The position numbers and the translations under genes are program-made. Below, in pieces: positions 31,621 through 44,639 of a stretch of 57,347 nucleotides of DNA. Within the stretch, counting starts at the first letter, position 1, and each line of letters begins with the position of its first letter. The notes under the pieces are model-generated. The model worked only from the letters and a program-made list of their open reading frames with translations, did not search any database and was not told the origin of the DNA. Location of the stretch: contig OX485808.1 of assembly GCA_950295325.1 (NCBI GenBank), forward strand, positions 41,193,180 to 41,250,526. Reading direction: 5' to 3'. Origin of the DNA: Polytrichum commune (lineage: Eukaryota > Streptophyta > Polytrichopsida > Polytrichales > Polytrichaceae).

Positions 31621-33590
31621 GGAATGTTCCCATGACCGTGATTGCCACTACGAGCCTTGCCACAAAATGAATAAACATGCACTACTCCTCGCGTCATGTG
31701 GGGTCTTAGGGACGGTGTGTAGCTACTAATAGCCTTGTGGGGGTTGTGGTTGGAGTTGTCCTAGGGAGACGGCTTGGGGTAGAGGGTCGGTCGTGCAATA
31801 ACGTACTATATGGAACCACAACTCTAAGTACAAGTTATGAATGAACGATTTTCCAACAAAGGTCGCGACTTCTTGAAATTGTAGTAGTTTTTCAATGCGC
31901 TAAATAATCCTCAAAGGTTTCAAACTACACATATATACGCAATTAGAAAGGTTGACTAATTTCTTTGCTCTCACAAATAACTTCACTCTTTACCCATGCA
32001 AATTACCTTGTGTCGGAGCCATATCACAAAAACTTGTAACTTTGTGTATTCATATGTATAGTGACCGTGGTCTATACCTTGAATCAGATATGTTGCTACT
32101 GTGATAATAAATGTTTGAAAGAATGTGGAATGTCAATAAATTAGTGTGGGTCAACCTAATTACACATATCCGTGTGAACGTTTTTTATTCTTTTTCGATT
32201 GATGTGGATTAAAAGCTACGTACCTAGTGATATAAGTTTGACTTCCCGGACCCTAAAATCAATTTCATTTCGTTGAGGGTCTAAGATACAACCACAAATG
32301 TGTTTGTTTCAAAAGGAATTGTTGGCCGATTCAAGGCTCTCTCTCTCTACAATTTATCTTAGATATTGTAGAGAGGCATGTTCTTATGGGTTTATATTTA
32401 TTTTGCTCACTGCAAAGAAGATTCTCTTGATTTTGTTCCCAAGAAGAGTAGTTGAAAAGACCCGATTCATCAAGTGTACCAAAGCTCCAATAGTTGCAAT
32501 CATCAAGGCCAACACTATTTGCACACATTTGTGCATATATCGTGGCCACTCTAGTTGAAGGATGTTAGAAAGTGTAGGTTGCACTAGGACACGCACGGGA
32601 TGGATACATTTGTTCACTAAGATATTTGGTGTAGATATTAGTTTGGAACACTATTAGCGAAATCAAGAAGAAAATTCTACACACACTAAAATTAAACCCC
32701 ACATTGACACCGACACTACTCGATGAACAAGGTGCCACATGATACCCACACCAAACCCCCAAATTCCCCCTTCTTTTAAGATCCTTCCAACCAACTTGCA
32801 CGAATTCCCACAAAAAGAAAAAACTTGGGAATCAAAGCGTGAATATTTCAAGTTTCATGCACTCGTATATGCTACTATTTTTGAAGAGGCCCAAGTAATG
32901 TAGGGGGCCCTCCTGTTTAAGCTAAGGCCCAACAAAAGGGTGTGAGTGATGCTTTATTCTATTCCCCTTCTATTTGCACGTACAAGGCAAAGTCTATCCT
33001 AGCAAACAAGTGATAGAAATTGGTAAGAAAAATCACTCCGGATATTATAGAGTCACAATATTTACATCTCATTAAAGGTGTTCTTTGTTGGTCAAAGCTA
33101 GGCTTCTTAGGCCTTGCTCCAACGTGTTTAGATTCAAACCCGGGTCAAATTCGAACTCACTTTTGGGGATATGTCAAGGGAGATCAAGCAATAATGCATG
33201 GATATCATAAACATGAAGTCTTCATACTATATATTTTGCACATTAAGTGACATGAAGTTGGGGGTAAAGTTTCGTGGCACTAAGCTTACCAAAAGGAAGG
33301 TAGAAATACATAGCAAAGTTGTATACTACGGTTGTTCCTCTTTTTAGTCTTTTGAATCATGATTTGGGGTTAGAGATCTCGATTCAGTTTAGTGTGACCC
33401 AATTGAAACGAATCAACAATAAACTTGGGAAGGGGGAGTTCTTACCACTCTCCACATGTTAACTATTGTGAACCAAACTCTTTAAATTAGGGGTTTATTA
33501 TAGTTTCATTGTCAATGGATACTTCTCACTTACAACACAATTTTTATGTTGTGTCCCTATTAAGACTGAAGCAATTGATGGGTGAGTGAG
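31620..33590. other. Spacer, no gene seen
   Basis: No domain or terminal repeat recognised. The first 200 bases (31,640-31,810), richer in G, may be the 3' UTR of LINE copy B, but no poly(A) run marks its end. Short minus frames at 32,331-32,851 overlap heavily and look like chance. Confidence 0.35.
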
Positions 33591-33597
33591 TTAGTGA

Positions 33598-33903
33598 ATG
33601 AGTGAGTGCAATATTTTCATCAGAAAGAAATGTTCTAGGACGGACATCACCTTTGTCAACCCCGATCACCACCAAATGGGTAGGAAAATCAGCATCACCT
33701 TTGACCACAACCTATTCTTACTTCATAAATTTGCACTAGCCAACTATGTCTTGTGTATCAATTTCTCCCGATCCAAAGATCGGAGATTCATGAGACCCCC
33801 TACAGAAGACCTACACTTAACCCCAAACATCAAAGAATGCAAACCGGATAAAGACATCTTACTAAGGTCTTTGCCCTTTAACACCATCTTGATATACTTT
33901 TAG
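33598..33903 (+). other. 101-codon frame, A-C-rich, unassigned
   Basis: The only open frame above 90 codons in this part. The DNA is A-C-rich like the coding strand of the LINE family. The peptide includes a KECKPDKDILLRSLPF segment and no known motif. It could be a decayed element piece. Confidence 0.2.
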
Positions 33904-34076
33904 TCTCATAAGGTTTTCACTTCCTAGACTTCAAAATCGATTTTGTTCAAACATATTGAAATCTTGAACATATAAGCATGTGCAGTTGCAGCGTGTACAT
34001 TATTTGTAGACCAATGGGAATTTGGTATTATCATTGTACTTTCTCAATATTACTACGCATATTTGTTCCTATTTTT

Positions 34077-34081
<5 letters not shown>

Positions 34082-34107
<26 letters not shown>

Positions 34108-34244
34108 CATATATATATATATATGTATATGTGTATGTGTATGTGTATGTGTATGTATGTATGTATATGTAGATAGATAGATAGATAGATAGATACACAC
34201 CCACATGTATGTATGTATGTATGTATGTATGTATGTATGTACAA
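34082..34244 (+). repeat. Compound microsatellite (CT)n(AT)n(TATG)n(GATA)n(TATG)n
   Basis: CT run 34,082-34,107, AT run 34,109-34,124, GTATAT/GTGTAT units to about 34,170, GATA units 34,171-34,195 and TATG units 34,206-34,240. Such tracts are usually length-variable. Confidence 0.95.
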
Positions 34245-34829
34245 AATTCAATAGAGAAAATATAGTTAATTTACACCTTACTCGACTTGCACATAGAGGA
34301 CCACAGGTAGATAATTGCACAAGCATATACACATACACAAAGGCATATGAACAATGCCTGGAGTGAGATGGTCTCATGCTCTCCTTGCTTTGCCTTTTAT
34401 TGCTTTTCTTTTTTTCTTTGGTTCATATAAACAATATGGGACAACTCTTATCCCTCTTCGGACTAGCATTGTGGCCTTATTCCAACCTTATTGTTTCTCA
34501 TGCCTCTTCCATTACATTTCTCTTGACTACGAGCAATCTAATGCTCTACCTTCTACAATAGACACCCATGTCTTTGAGTTGGGCCCCTACCACTATCACC
34601 CTAAGTGAAAGTGCATGCAATTATATTATAGTGTTTTTTGGGAAACCGACTCCAAAATCAACATCAAAAACCCCAAATTAGTTTAGATTCGTCCACTTGA
34701 GATGAATAAACCACAAACCTACGGGGTTCACATTTTTACCAGATTTTTTTTTTACCTTGGTAACAGTGATAGGGGCCTAACTTAAGGAGGTGGGTTTCTA
34801 GGCCTGGTCCACATAGGATATTTCATGGT

Positions 34830-35205
34830 AGAAGTGCCTTAGATGGATACTTTACTTTTCCTCTCTGCACCCACTTCTTGTAGGATAAGAAACACACAAT
34901 CAGTGTGTGAGGTGATTATCAAATTGAAACCAAACATGTAGCCATCTACCATTCCATATTCATAATTCATATAAATAACTTATTAATCATCAAAGTGAGG
35001 ATTCCCATACTCATCAAGCGGTCATTTAGGTCCCCCCCCCTCCCCCAAATCACGTCAACTATTGAGCTTAGAATTGTTAACACATTTATTCCAATCTCTC
35101 TTAAAAATGTGTCTTCTTTATGCCACTTCTTAGATTCACAACTAACCACATACCACTCAAATGTAGAGTGCCCATATAATTGTTGTGCTCAATTTAAGCA
35201 TGTCT
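34830..35205 (+). repeat. Foldback-like family F copy
   Basis: Begins GGTAGAAGTGCCTTAGATGG and contains CTCTGCACCCACTTCTTGTA, GAAACACACAATCAGTGTG, CATCAAAGTGAGGATTC, ACGTCAACTATTGAGCTTAG and CCACTCAAATGTAGAGTGCC. It matches 26,130 and 46,940 in this orientation and 28,560 inversely. Confidence 0.7.
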
Positions 35206-35249
35206 ACGTCCAAAACAAAACCACTTTACAATTCGATGCCTCAAGAGAT

Positions 35250-35700
35250 AAGGGTGAGCCTAGCACTAGGCTTCCAAATCGCCACTACTCTCATCTTGGT
35301 GACTCAATTTCTTGGTGGCCCGCCTGCCCGCCCGGCCACTACAAGGGCACCCGGAGAAAAGATTTTTTGGGGGGTGGGGTGGGCCCGGTCTTGGTACCAA
35401 CATCCATGCAAAGTCCCACAGGCAAGGGAGGAGTTGCGATTGGGAGCTTGATCTTTTGTCGACCAAATGGCAGGTCGGGGCCCACCAAAGTTGGGGGCCT
35501 TTTGTGGTGAGAAAGGCCCCCAAAGGCCTCGGAGGTCCAAGATGCGATGCCCAAAAATCCATTTTGTCCACACGCCCCTCCACACCCCCCCCCCCCCTTC
35601 TTAAGTCAAGTGAAGGTAAGTTAAGTGAACGTACCCGTGCTTGGAGGCGGATCTTCAACTAGAAGGTCGAGGGAAACATGGTGGGGGGGGGGGGGGGGGT
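35250..35700. other. GC-rich patch with C13 and G17 runs
   Basis: Much more G+C than its surroundings, with many GGCCC and GGGCC motifs, C13 at 35,585-35,597 and G17 at 35,683-35,699. Four overlapping frames of 71-171 codons on both strands result from the scarcity of stops in GC-rich DNA. None has a domain. The C and G runs, 85 bases apart, could pair as inverted arms. Confidence 0.5.
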
Positions 35701-38700
35701 TGATCATTTTGTATAAGTGAAAGGTGCTTTGTATTACACCATAAACTTCATAATGTCAACTTCCTTAATGTCATTCCTTTTCTCATATCTCAAAACCCTA
35801 GGGAACGGATGTTCTCAGTTTGAATCTCACTCCTTGTTGTCACGTGTCCCTCCCATATGTCATGGGTTTTGACATTAAAATAGACCACCAAAGAATTCAA
35901 ACTAGACGCTTGTATGGATGATCGCATTGTCATCACTGTAATTATTGTCATTGTTGTAATGTTGACTTTGTGTTATTCCCAAATGCCACGTGCCACATTG
36001 ATCCTCGTTTATCACTCGTCCATGTGAACACTACATCGTAAGTCTTTAATATGAAGTGCACTTCGGTTGCTGCAATCGTGATATTATGGAGATTAGAGTG
36101 TATTTGATGACAATGTTACCAACTTCGACGTGAGTCTTCATATATTAGGTGATTTATTCTCGTGACTTTAATAAATCATGCATGTGAAGGTAAACCACTT
36201 GAGATTTTATTTTTATTTTTTTCTTCCACAAAGTGAACTACGCCTTTGATCATTGCATCACCGTGATGCTCGTCTATAATCATGAAGTTTTCCTTGTCCG
36301 TTTTTGCTTATCAATGTAAATCTTAGTCGATCATTAACTGGGTTTCAAACCCCGGTTCATATTAACTAGCCGGGATTAGAAGCACCACTAACTTTAGGTG
36401 CAACTACTATGTTGAAATTAGCACATGCATGACAACCTAAAATATGGCAAGAAGAAACATTTGCATGAAAGAGAATACGGTTGCCCCGACATTAGCCCAC
36501 TAGCGTAACCTCGTCCTAGTTTACCGAACTATCACATTTGACACAAACAAATCCAAATTTCTTAAGAAGTAACATATGTCATATGTCCTTCTTTTTCTAT
36601 TAGTTAGAACCTCTACAAAATTTCACATGTCTTCTCCAAAAAAAAAGACAACATTCCCATATCGAAGTGTTTTGAACACGTTTACCACCTACGGTTTCTC
36701 CATATTTTTTCACTATAATTGCTTCATTCCGAAGATTATTGTCAAGTTATTTCTCCATGTTCACTTCCACTTACCACGAACTCCAAATGACTCGAAATTT
36801 TAATAGGCACATGTAGTGGGTATTATACATCTATGAAACATCTTTGCTTGCGGAAAGCCTAGAGTCTAGGGTCAAACTTTTCGGTTTACCGAAACCAAAT
36901 AAGAACACAAGGAATCAACGATCAACATGTACTACATGCGTTCTTATTCTAATGAGGTTTTATGTGTGTGATGTGTATCCATATCCACAACACTCGGATA
37001 ATTCTCCCACAATAATGTGAATTGAAGTGGCATGAATTGAACGGAAGTGGTGGTGTTATATAATAATATCCCAACCAACACAAATATCTCGACCGTAAAA
37101 TAATTAACGAACCAATAAAGACCCATTAATGTTACGAGGGAGAGTAGTTTGGGCTCATCGTAAAGTGGGTTGCACAAACGACACGGACTACTAAGGATGC
37201 GACACCTGGTAGTTTAATGTTGTGGTGGGCCATTTATAGGACACACCCATGTGAAGAAGAATAGTATCGGGAGCCCCCACTAACTTACGTGTTGTGCACG
37301 CATTAGGTAGCCTTGCCTTAGCTAGGGCCCACGTCCGTGGGCCCCCCCTCTCCATATAACGTTCAATGGAACAATAACTTTTGTTTGTTGGTTTTCCTTC
37401 AACTTTTATAACCGAAAGTCACTCTTAAAGGTTGGACTTTGAAACTTGGTTTGGTGAGGAGGAGGAGGGCGGGAGAGGAGCTAACAAAACGTGGCCTAGG
37501 TTGCACTAGAGGTCCAACCTAAATCCACACTTGGGTTTTTTTTTAATAATTTTTTTGGTACCGGCCCCATGAAATGTAATGAAATGATCGAGTGGGGAGT
37601 TATTTGCATGAGGCTTGGAAGTGATGGAGAGAAACATGGGTACTTTTTGTGTTGTTTTTTGGGAGGTGTAAGGTGGTGTAAGTGTGGGAACGATGTTACT
37701 TTTGTGATTGACAAAGTTGGACTAGTAGTACAATTGTTGATGGTTTCATCCGCACTTAATATGTCGTTTGTATATAATCTTTGTGAGATCACACTAGTTG
37801 CAAACCACACACTAATTGATGTCTAGAAACATGGTGGTGTGATGTGTAATGGTTTCATGTAGATAGTAAACCTCGGTTTCTATGAACCTAAGTTATTCTA
37901 TAATTGTATAATATGATTATTATTAAGAAAATACCAAATCACACTTATGGAGTTCAAAACCCAAAGTTAGTGTGGTTCTCTTCACATTTGAAGTTACACA
38001 ATTCAGCCACCCACACGTTTAAATCATATAGAGTGTGGGTTAATAAGTATTTTCTATGAAGAAAAAGTCGTTGTCTAACGTAGACTTCTTAAACTCACTT
38101 TATATTAATCATACCTCAACTTTAGAACTTCTCTTTGTTGTCAACACCCATAACATTATTCAGGTTATTGGCTACGTTTTGTGGGACCATGTATCATGCA
38201 AGAATAGTCATATTTTAATTCCAAAATTTCTCATCTATGGGGAGCACTCATGTTATGTACTATGAAGTTTCCAACACGCAATTATAAGTTAGAGATTTCA
38301 AATTGTCACCCCACCTCTTTGGGAAGAGACCATCATCTAGCTATGTAGTAATGTTATGCCATGTACACTTTCATCCACTTAAGTTTATCTATTTTTTCTA
38401 TCCCAAGTATGACACCTGACTAATATCTAGTTTTCATCAATTTCTCTAGGATGGATAAGGCCCGGTACAGACAAGCACCGAACAAAAGATTGTCAAAGGT
38501 CATTGGCTGAAATAACAACTTTATCCAGTGTATTGTTCAAACCTAAGGTTTATCCACTTCATCAACGTGCAACGTTACCAACCAATGGAACCACCTAAGC
38601 CGACAAAACGAAGAAATTCTTGTTATTGTTGGTTAGGGTGTTGGTAGATCTAAAGTTGCATATGGTGAACTGGACGGCACACACTCCATACCAATGATGT

Positions 38701-39760
38701 GGAAGCACTTTGGGGGGACGAAAGACTGGTTGGGGTGTCATTGTTCGCACTTTGTCTGTGCGCTTGTTTGAACCATGCCTAAATGTGCCCTTTTCACAAG
38801 CTCAATGAAAAAATCATTTCAAATTGATCCGTCCACTTCAAACATATTGATAATTCAAAAGTAGAGTGGTGAGATGCATCCAACCTCCAAGATAATTAAA
38901 TACCTTACTTATTCAAGGAAAATATATTGAAGTTCCCAAAAAACAATCACTACCATGAAGCATGGCACAAACCTCAAGGTTCATGCTACTACATTGAAAG
39001 TTCCACTTTAGTGTGGTCCACATTATTCACCGTCGACTTCACATTGATTGGCGTGTTACATACATATTTAACGCAAGTTAAACAACCGTGGGACTAGTAG
39101 GAGGGATACAAGGAGACCTTTTGTGTTGATCTTTTGGGATGCATAAAGTGTTACCAATGTGCACTTGATGAAAAGGAGGGAGTTTCCAAAGGATATTTTT
39201 GTGATTAAAACTATTAAGAACATTCCTCAACATATACTTCTAACTAGCGCATCACACTATCCATCCTATCTTTATGTTCTTGATTACATAAAACTAAAGA
39301 AGGATCTCACGAATAGTAAGTGCACGATGCTTGCCTATCGTAAACTACGACTTCCCCAAGAGAGGATGTCTACTTATTGACGAATGTCATGCATAGTTTT
39401 GTGGAAAGTGTTGTTTTATTCTTCCCATTTTGCTCCTCATTTGGCTCTAAAAGTGAGCGCACTATTTCTTTGTGGGGATAGGGCCTTGGCAGTTTGAATT
39501 ATATGTTCAATATAAATCATTTTATATGGTGCCAAATAACTTATCCCTAAAATAATGTGGCCCTACCAAGTTGCGGTTCAAGACTATACCTAGCAAATTG
39601 GCACAATTCCAAGATGAAGAGAAAGAGGAGTGGGGGACTAGGAGTTGTGATTTTATCTAGCTTTCTTTAATGATAAGACATGATATTGAATACAAGTTTG
39701 GTGTGTGTTATTCCATAAGTTGTTTGACTTTTGAGGTTGAGGTGTATGTAAGTTATCAAG
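35700..39760. other. Long spacer without recognised gene
   Basis: Four kilobases of AT-rich sequence with frames no longer than about 105 codons. The pair at 37,496-37,826 overlaps on opposite strands. No reverse-transcriptase, transposase or exon-like pattern was seen. TTTCAAACCCCGGTTC at about 36,344 looks faintly like a tRNA-type B box but lacks a matching A box. Confidence 0.35.
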
Positions 39761-39900
39761 TTTGATATTACGAACCCTACTCTCAAGGTTATGCAGCTCA
39801 ATTGAAGGCTATGGAACATGTATGTGGTAACTTAAAAATAGGATTGACACAAAAATCGTGAAGTAGCCGCTTTTGCTCAATTCGGTTTAGAACTTGAAAT
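39760..39900 (+). pseudogene. atp1: Mitochondrial atp1 fragment in nuclear DNA (NUMT)
   Basis: After a degraded start, the sequence reads AAQLKAMEHVCGNLKIGLTQ and, after a single extra A at about 39,852-39,856, REVAAFAQFGLELE. This matches the well-conserved stretch of the mitochondrial ATP synthase alpha subunit around AAQLKAMKQVCG...REVAAFAQFGSDLD, both in protein and, by eye, in codon choice. The segment is about 120-140 bases, with no further atp1 sequence on either side. The frameshift and loss of the following Asp-Ala-Ala-Thr show it is a pseudogene. It most likely arrived as organelle DNA. Confidence 0.75.
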
Positions 39901-40663
39901 GGTGTAGTTGTGTATAGTGCCTCTAACTCCAAAATGATAGTGATTATTATTCATTACACATGGACTATTGGTATCTATCATGATAAAAGCGAATCCAATG
40001 AATTGGATGGCACACTATAAGGAGGTTAGTGACCCATGATTGGATAGGGGCTCCAAAAGCACAAAGAATGTTAGGTCCAAGTCTAGCCATGAATTAAACG
40101 TGCAAGTGGGCACAATGTTCTTGAGTTGTTTAGCATTGCACGAGCTTCGTGTAGCATCTAGTGTGACTACATGACTTTGAGAGGTCATAATTTGATGTAA
40201 TTCGCATTGTGCCTTGCCATTTTTATATCTTATTAAATGATTGTTATAAAAAAGATGATAATAGACAAGTCCAAGTATCTATTTCATATTTGTGCAAAGT
40301 GTGCAACTTGGGTTTATGAAGTTTCAGGCCAAAACAAGTTTTTCCTTTAATTTCCCATTTTTGAAGATGAACTATTTATGTAATTTCCTTATGTATTATA
40401 TAACATAATACATTTTTCTGATTTTTCTCAGGCCTTAGATGCCCAAACAAATCAAGTATTAAAGTATTAATGCAACGGGAAAAATCGTTTTTGTGAGCTA
40501 TGTGAGTGTAAGGGTAGGAGAAAGTTATCTTATTTGGTTCCATCATTTGTTGATATATGCAATTGAATTGCCTATGATGCCAAAGTGGGCTTAGATTGTT
40601 TGAAGAGTGACTTTGAGATGAAGTTGCCTTATATGATGAATCATGGATGCTTTGAGAGGAGAG

Positions 40664-40697
40664 GTGCATGATGTGCATGATGTGCATGATGTGCATG
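40664..40697 (+). repeat. Minisatellite, 9-bp unit GTGCATGAT
   Basis: Three full and one partial tandem unit, identical in sequence. Confidence 0.9.
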
Positions 40698-43600
40698 TTC
40701 ATCTTAAAAATATGTGTTTGAGGCTAATATCCAATGTCATGGTAAAGACATGTTGTTTTTAGTTTATTAGGACAAGAGGAATAGCATGTAGCTTTTATTT
40801 CAAGGATGTTTTGAGGACGTGAAGATCCGAAGATTGTTTATTAGTATCGAAACATTGAAAAGGGTTGAACTTAAATACAACTCATAGAATCTTCACTTCT
40901 CCCTCTTACAATTTTTGCATCTCAATTTCGATTACAAAACTTGAAATGACAATCTCCGTGATTTGCACTTTTCACCAGACGGGACTATTCTTGAGCCACA
41001 CCAAACTACCAAAGATTGTTTATGGAGTTGGAAGTGCCACAAAATAGGGCCATATGAGCCACATGCCTTAGAAATACTACACATTGAGAAACATTCAAAG
41101 TAGTTCATGAAATGTTTGTTATCTAAGATCTACACTCCACATACTCAATGCATACACATGCTTAACTTATTAACCAGAAAATCGCTCAAATTACAAACAC
41201 TTCAACGTATTATCAAGATCACACAACACGTGAAAAAACATCAAGATGCTTCGGGTACAAATCTCATTCTATGCATACAATTATTCGTTCACGTGTATAG
41301 CAACGTCAAGGTTTCTCAAAGTGTTGAAATTTCACGAAGTCGTCATAGAATGGCCCCTTCGAGCCGTTACACCGTAAGAAGAAGGTCAAGGGAAGAAGGT
41401 TGGCCACGATGTGAAGAGCCACATACAATCATTGTTGGCAAAGGCGATAGAGGAGATTGAGAAGTAGAGATATATGTGGTGGTCTTTTCATGACATTCGA
41501 ACCACCACATTGACATTATGACTCGAACGGGGGGACATGCAAAACTTTCCTCCTATACCCTTTTGTGGTCAATTTTTTTTTTGTCCGTCACCATACCCTT
41601 GCACATTTATGAATTGTGATTGAAAACGAGAGGACATGGCATAGCTACATCGCTCAAAGAATCTAGATCTCGTGGCCACCAACCCACACTCAAAAAATGC
41701 CATCATGTCCACCTCGGCAAGAAATCTTGGCCAATCACATGAGCAACACATGACATGGAGATGAGCATGGGTTCGAGGTTCACATGCTTCTCTCTCTCTC
41801 TCCTCTTTTTTGCTTTTGTCCTTTTGGTTCAAATTGACCCATTGAGCTTGTTGAATTGCAAGAGGTGAGTGCTTAAGCAAAGAACAACCATCGAAGGGTA
41901 ACACACTCATCATGGGATTCAAGGGGAATTAAAGAAGTGATCCTCTTTCGGGCACTAGTTTTCTAAATATGCGCTAATTTGCTCATGGTGGTTATACGAC
42001 TTTAACCACACCAAATTAAATCAATCTTGTTGAGGAAGTCTTGATTAAGAACGATATGATGTCTAGCTAAATTTTTTAATTGTACATTGTCACTCAATTT
42101 TCTGATCGTCCGTTTGAGGTTCATATGCTTTTGAACCTTCCAGGACAAGATAACTTAATGGGTGCCACATCATGGCAATTAGTTCCTGCACCCAACCGCA
42201 TGAATTATTTGGATATTGATGAGAGACCTCTACCTATTTTGGGATTGGCAGATGTTCAACATCACACTCAATTATGAGCTACATTTTTTACGATCCATCA
42301 AAGTTTATTCCTACATACACCATGAAACTACATGCCATATTGTAGAAGCTCAATAATATATATGTTGCTAGTTTGAAGTGGCAAATGCAATACAATTAAG
42401 TTCTACCTCCTTGTGGTTCAAGCTTTTATGGTGTAACTTAACACGATTGTTTATAGTTGCAAGCCTTGCTATGTTGCAAGGTTTGATGTCATGTTCCGAA
42501 GGTAAACAAGTTGGCCACAACAAGACCCAAAGCTAATATGCTCATGTAGAATTTGCATTTGGTGCCTTATGTCCTAGGCATAGTTGTAGTCATGTGAAGT
42601 CATGTGATTCATGTAACCTAAGCTTATGGATTTATGTGTTTCATGTCCCCATGATGCATTGGGCTATGCATTTAGGTCAAAACTAGGTGGTGCAAATTTT
42701 GATAGTTTTTCAACAATGTGTAGATGGGGAAGAATGGATCATAGTTGACCTCGTGATTTGCAAAAGTAGATCGTTGTCTAGAAACCAATTGGATAAACTT
42801 AACATGCCTTCGGAATTGGACGAACTAACGACCAAAAAAAGGTTAAATTTTAAAAACTCTTCAACCATACATATCAAAGCAATTCGATAAATATTGAGCT
42901 CAAAATCCTCAAAAACGTACTATCCACATGGGTTTAGGGTTTAAGTGACAAGTTGTTACGAAAGATACAATAACCAACGAGTCTCTTGATCAGGTTTTGA
43001 GATAGAGAACCCAGTTTCCTTCGTTCCCATGTTTTAACACCAATTTACATTCAATTTTCTTTTATCTACGTGTCATATGCAAAAGTTACATGAATTTAAT
43101 ATTAACTATGCACCTATTCATGTGTGGGACTTGCCATGTGTGCATTTATTACCTCTACAATATGACATGTTAGGAGTACAAGAATGTCATGTAAACAATG
43201 TCATAATTGTATTATAAAGGTAGATTTTTACTATAAATTTTGGTTCACAAAATTTGTGTCATTATATCGAGGTTATTGTATTAAAGAGGTAGGACTTGTA
43301 CGTGGTGAGCATTTTGATTTACAACGCCTACATGGCGGAGGGGGTTATAGGTTGTGGATGATGCATCTCAATTTAGACTAACTAGAATAGCTAGGGTTTC
43401 TTTGCCCCGATGTAGGAATTACATATTATAAAATCACCACCGCTTATGCCCTACACATTAATTAGGGTTTTCACCTCCCCTCATCCCATGTCAAGAAACG
43501 TAACCCACTTGGAAAGTGTAGTATTAGTACCAAGGTCATGCGTCCATTCAACTACGGGAATAGAATTGTTTTAAAAGCTTGGCAAGTTGTGTAAAGTTGG

Positions 43601-44576
43601 AGTCCCAACCTAACAAACCCATGTCCATATTCCACAATAATCCCAATGGTGATGTTTGAACTACACGGCGTGTGGTATTTGGTGTCACATGCATAATAGT
43701 GTCACTTCCCCTATTATGAGGTGTATGCTAGGTTACATGGATGATTAACGACTTCATTATAAGTGTCACCTCACGATTCACGTGGGATTACTAACATTTT
43801 GGCATGAGCATGTTCAATAGTGTTACAAGGTACATGCCTTTGTTACACAATGGTCTACAAGTTGACTAAAGTGTACACAAATGACACTTGCCATCAATAC
43901 ACTCAAAAATATCTTCCCCTTGCATGCTAAATGCAAGACTATTATCTAAAGCATCCCAACGTGCCACTCTAAATGTCACGATGTAGATATTCTTTCACTT
44001 GAAGAAGTTGCTTATGTTGACAAATGGGAATCATACTGGCATTTCATGTCAATCAAACTTCCAATTGTTAATTTACCTCCATACTACGACTACGACACAA
44101 TGTAAGGCTTAATTTGTCATATAATAGAAGTAATTAATGTGCATTGTGGTGGGACCCATGTGCAAAGGTTTGTATGTGATTAGTGCCTTGGAATATGCAG
44201 GGAAAGTTGTGAGCGTATTTCTTCATTATGTACACAAATAAAAGATAATGTAGATTGAACTGGGCTGATATCTTGAAAAGCCTCAATAGTATGACATTGG
44301 AGGCCAAAATGTCACATTACCAAGAATATGACATTTGGATAATACGACACTTTCTGGCATGACCAAACGTGTCTTATTAATGAGGGAGAACATTATCATG
44401 TATGATTACATTTCTCAACATCATAATTCAATTTCACCTCTTATATCCATTTCATATATCCTAATATAATTTTATATCCCACGTTTTTCAGGAGACTTGG
44501 AGTATAATGAAGTAGAACCCCATAGAGTTGACTTTACCAAATGGACCGCAATTTGTTTGTTTCTTTTTAAATCTTT

Positions 44577-44604
44577 TTTCTTTCTTTCTTTCTTTCTTCT
44601 TCTT
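44577..44604 (+). repeat. (CTTT)n microsatellite
   Basis: Six or so CTTT units, ending in CTTCTTCTTG. Confidence 0.85.
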
Positions 44605-44639
44605 GTAATAGTCCAATTTTCACCAACACACGAGGCTGC

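Noticed and set aside
33105-33165. TTCAAACCCGGGTCAAATTCGA resembling a tRNA T-arm
   Set aside because: No matching A box or cloverleaf upstream.
33978-34377. Frames coding Tyr-Val or His-Thr repeats
   Set aside because: Translation of the compound microsatellite only.
34995-35662. Several 70-171-codon frames on both strands
   Set aside because: They sit in a GC-rich patch where stops are rare, overlap each other in all registers, and show no domain.
36340-36370. B-box-like TTTCAAACCCCGGTTC suggesting a tRNA
   Set aside because: No A box, acceptor stem or cloverleaf could be built around it.
40376-40702. 108-codon minus-strand frame with MHIMHIMHI start
   Set aside because: The start is the translation of a 9-bp minisatellite, and the rest has no features.
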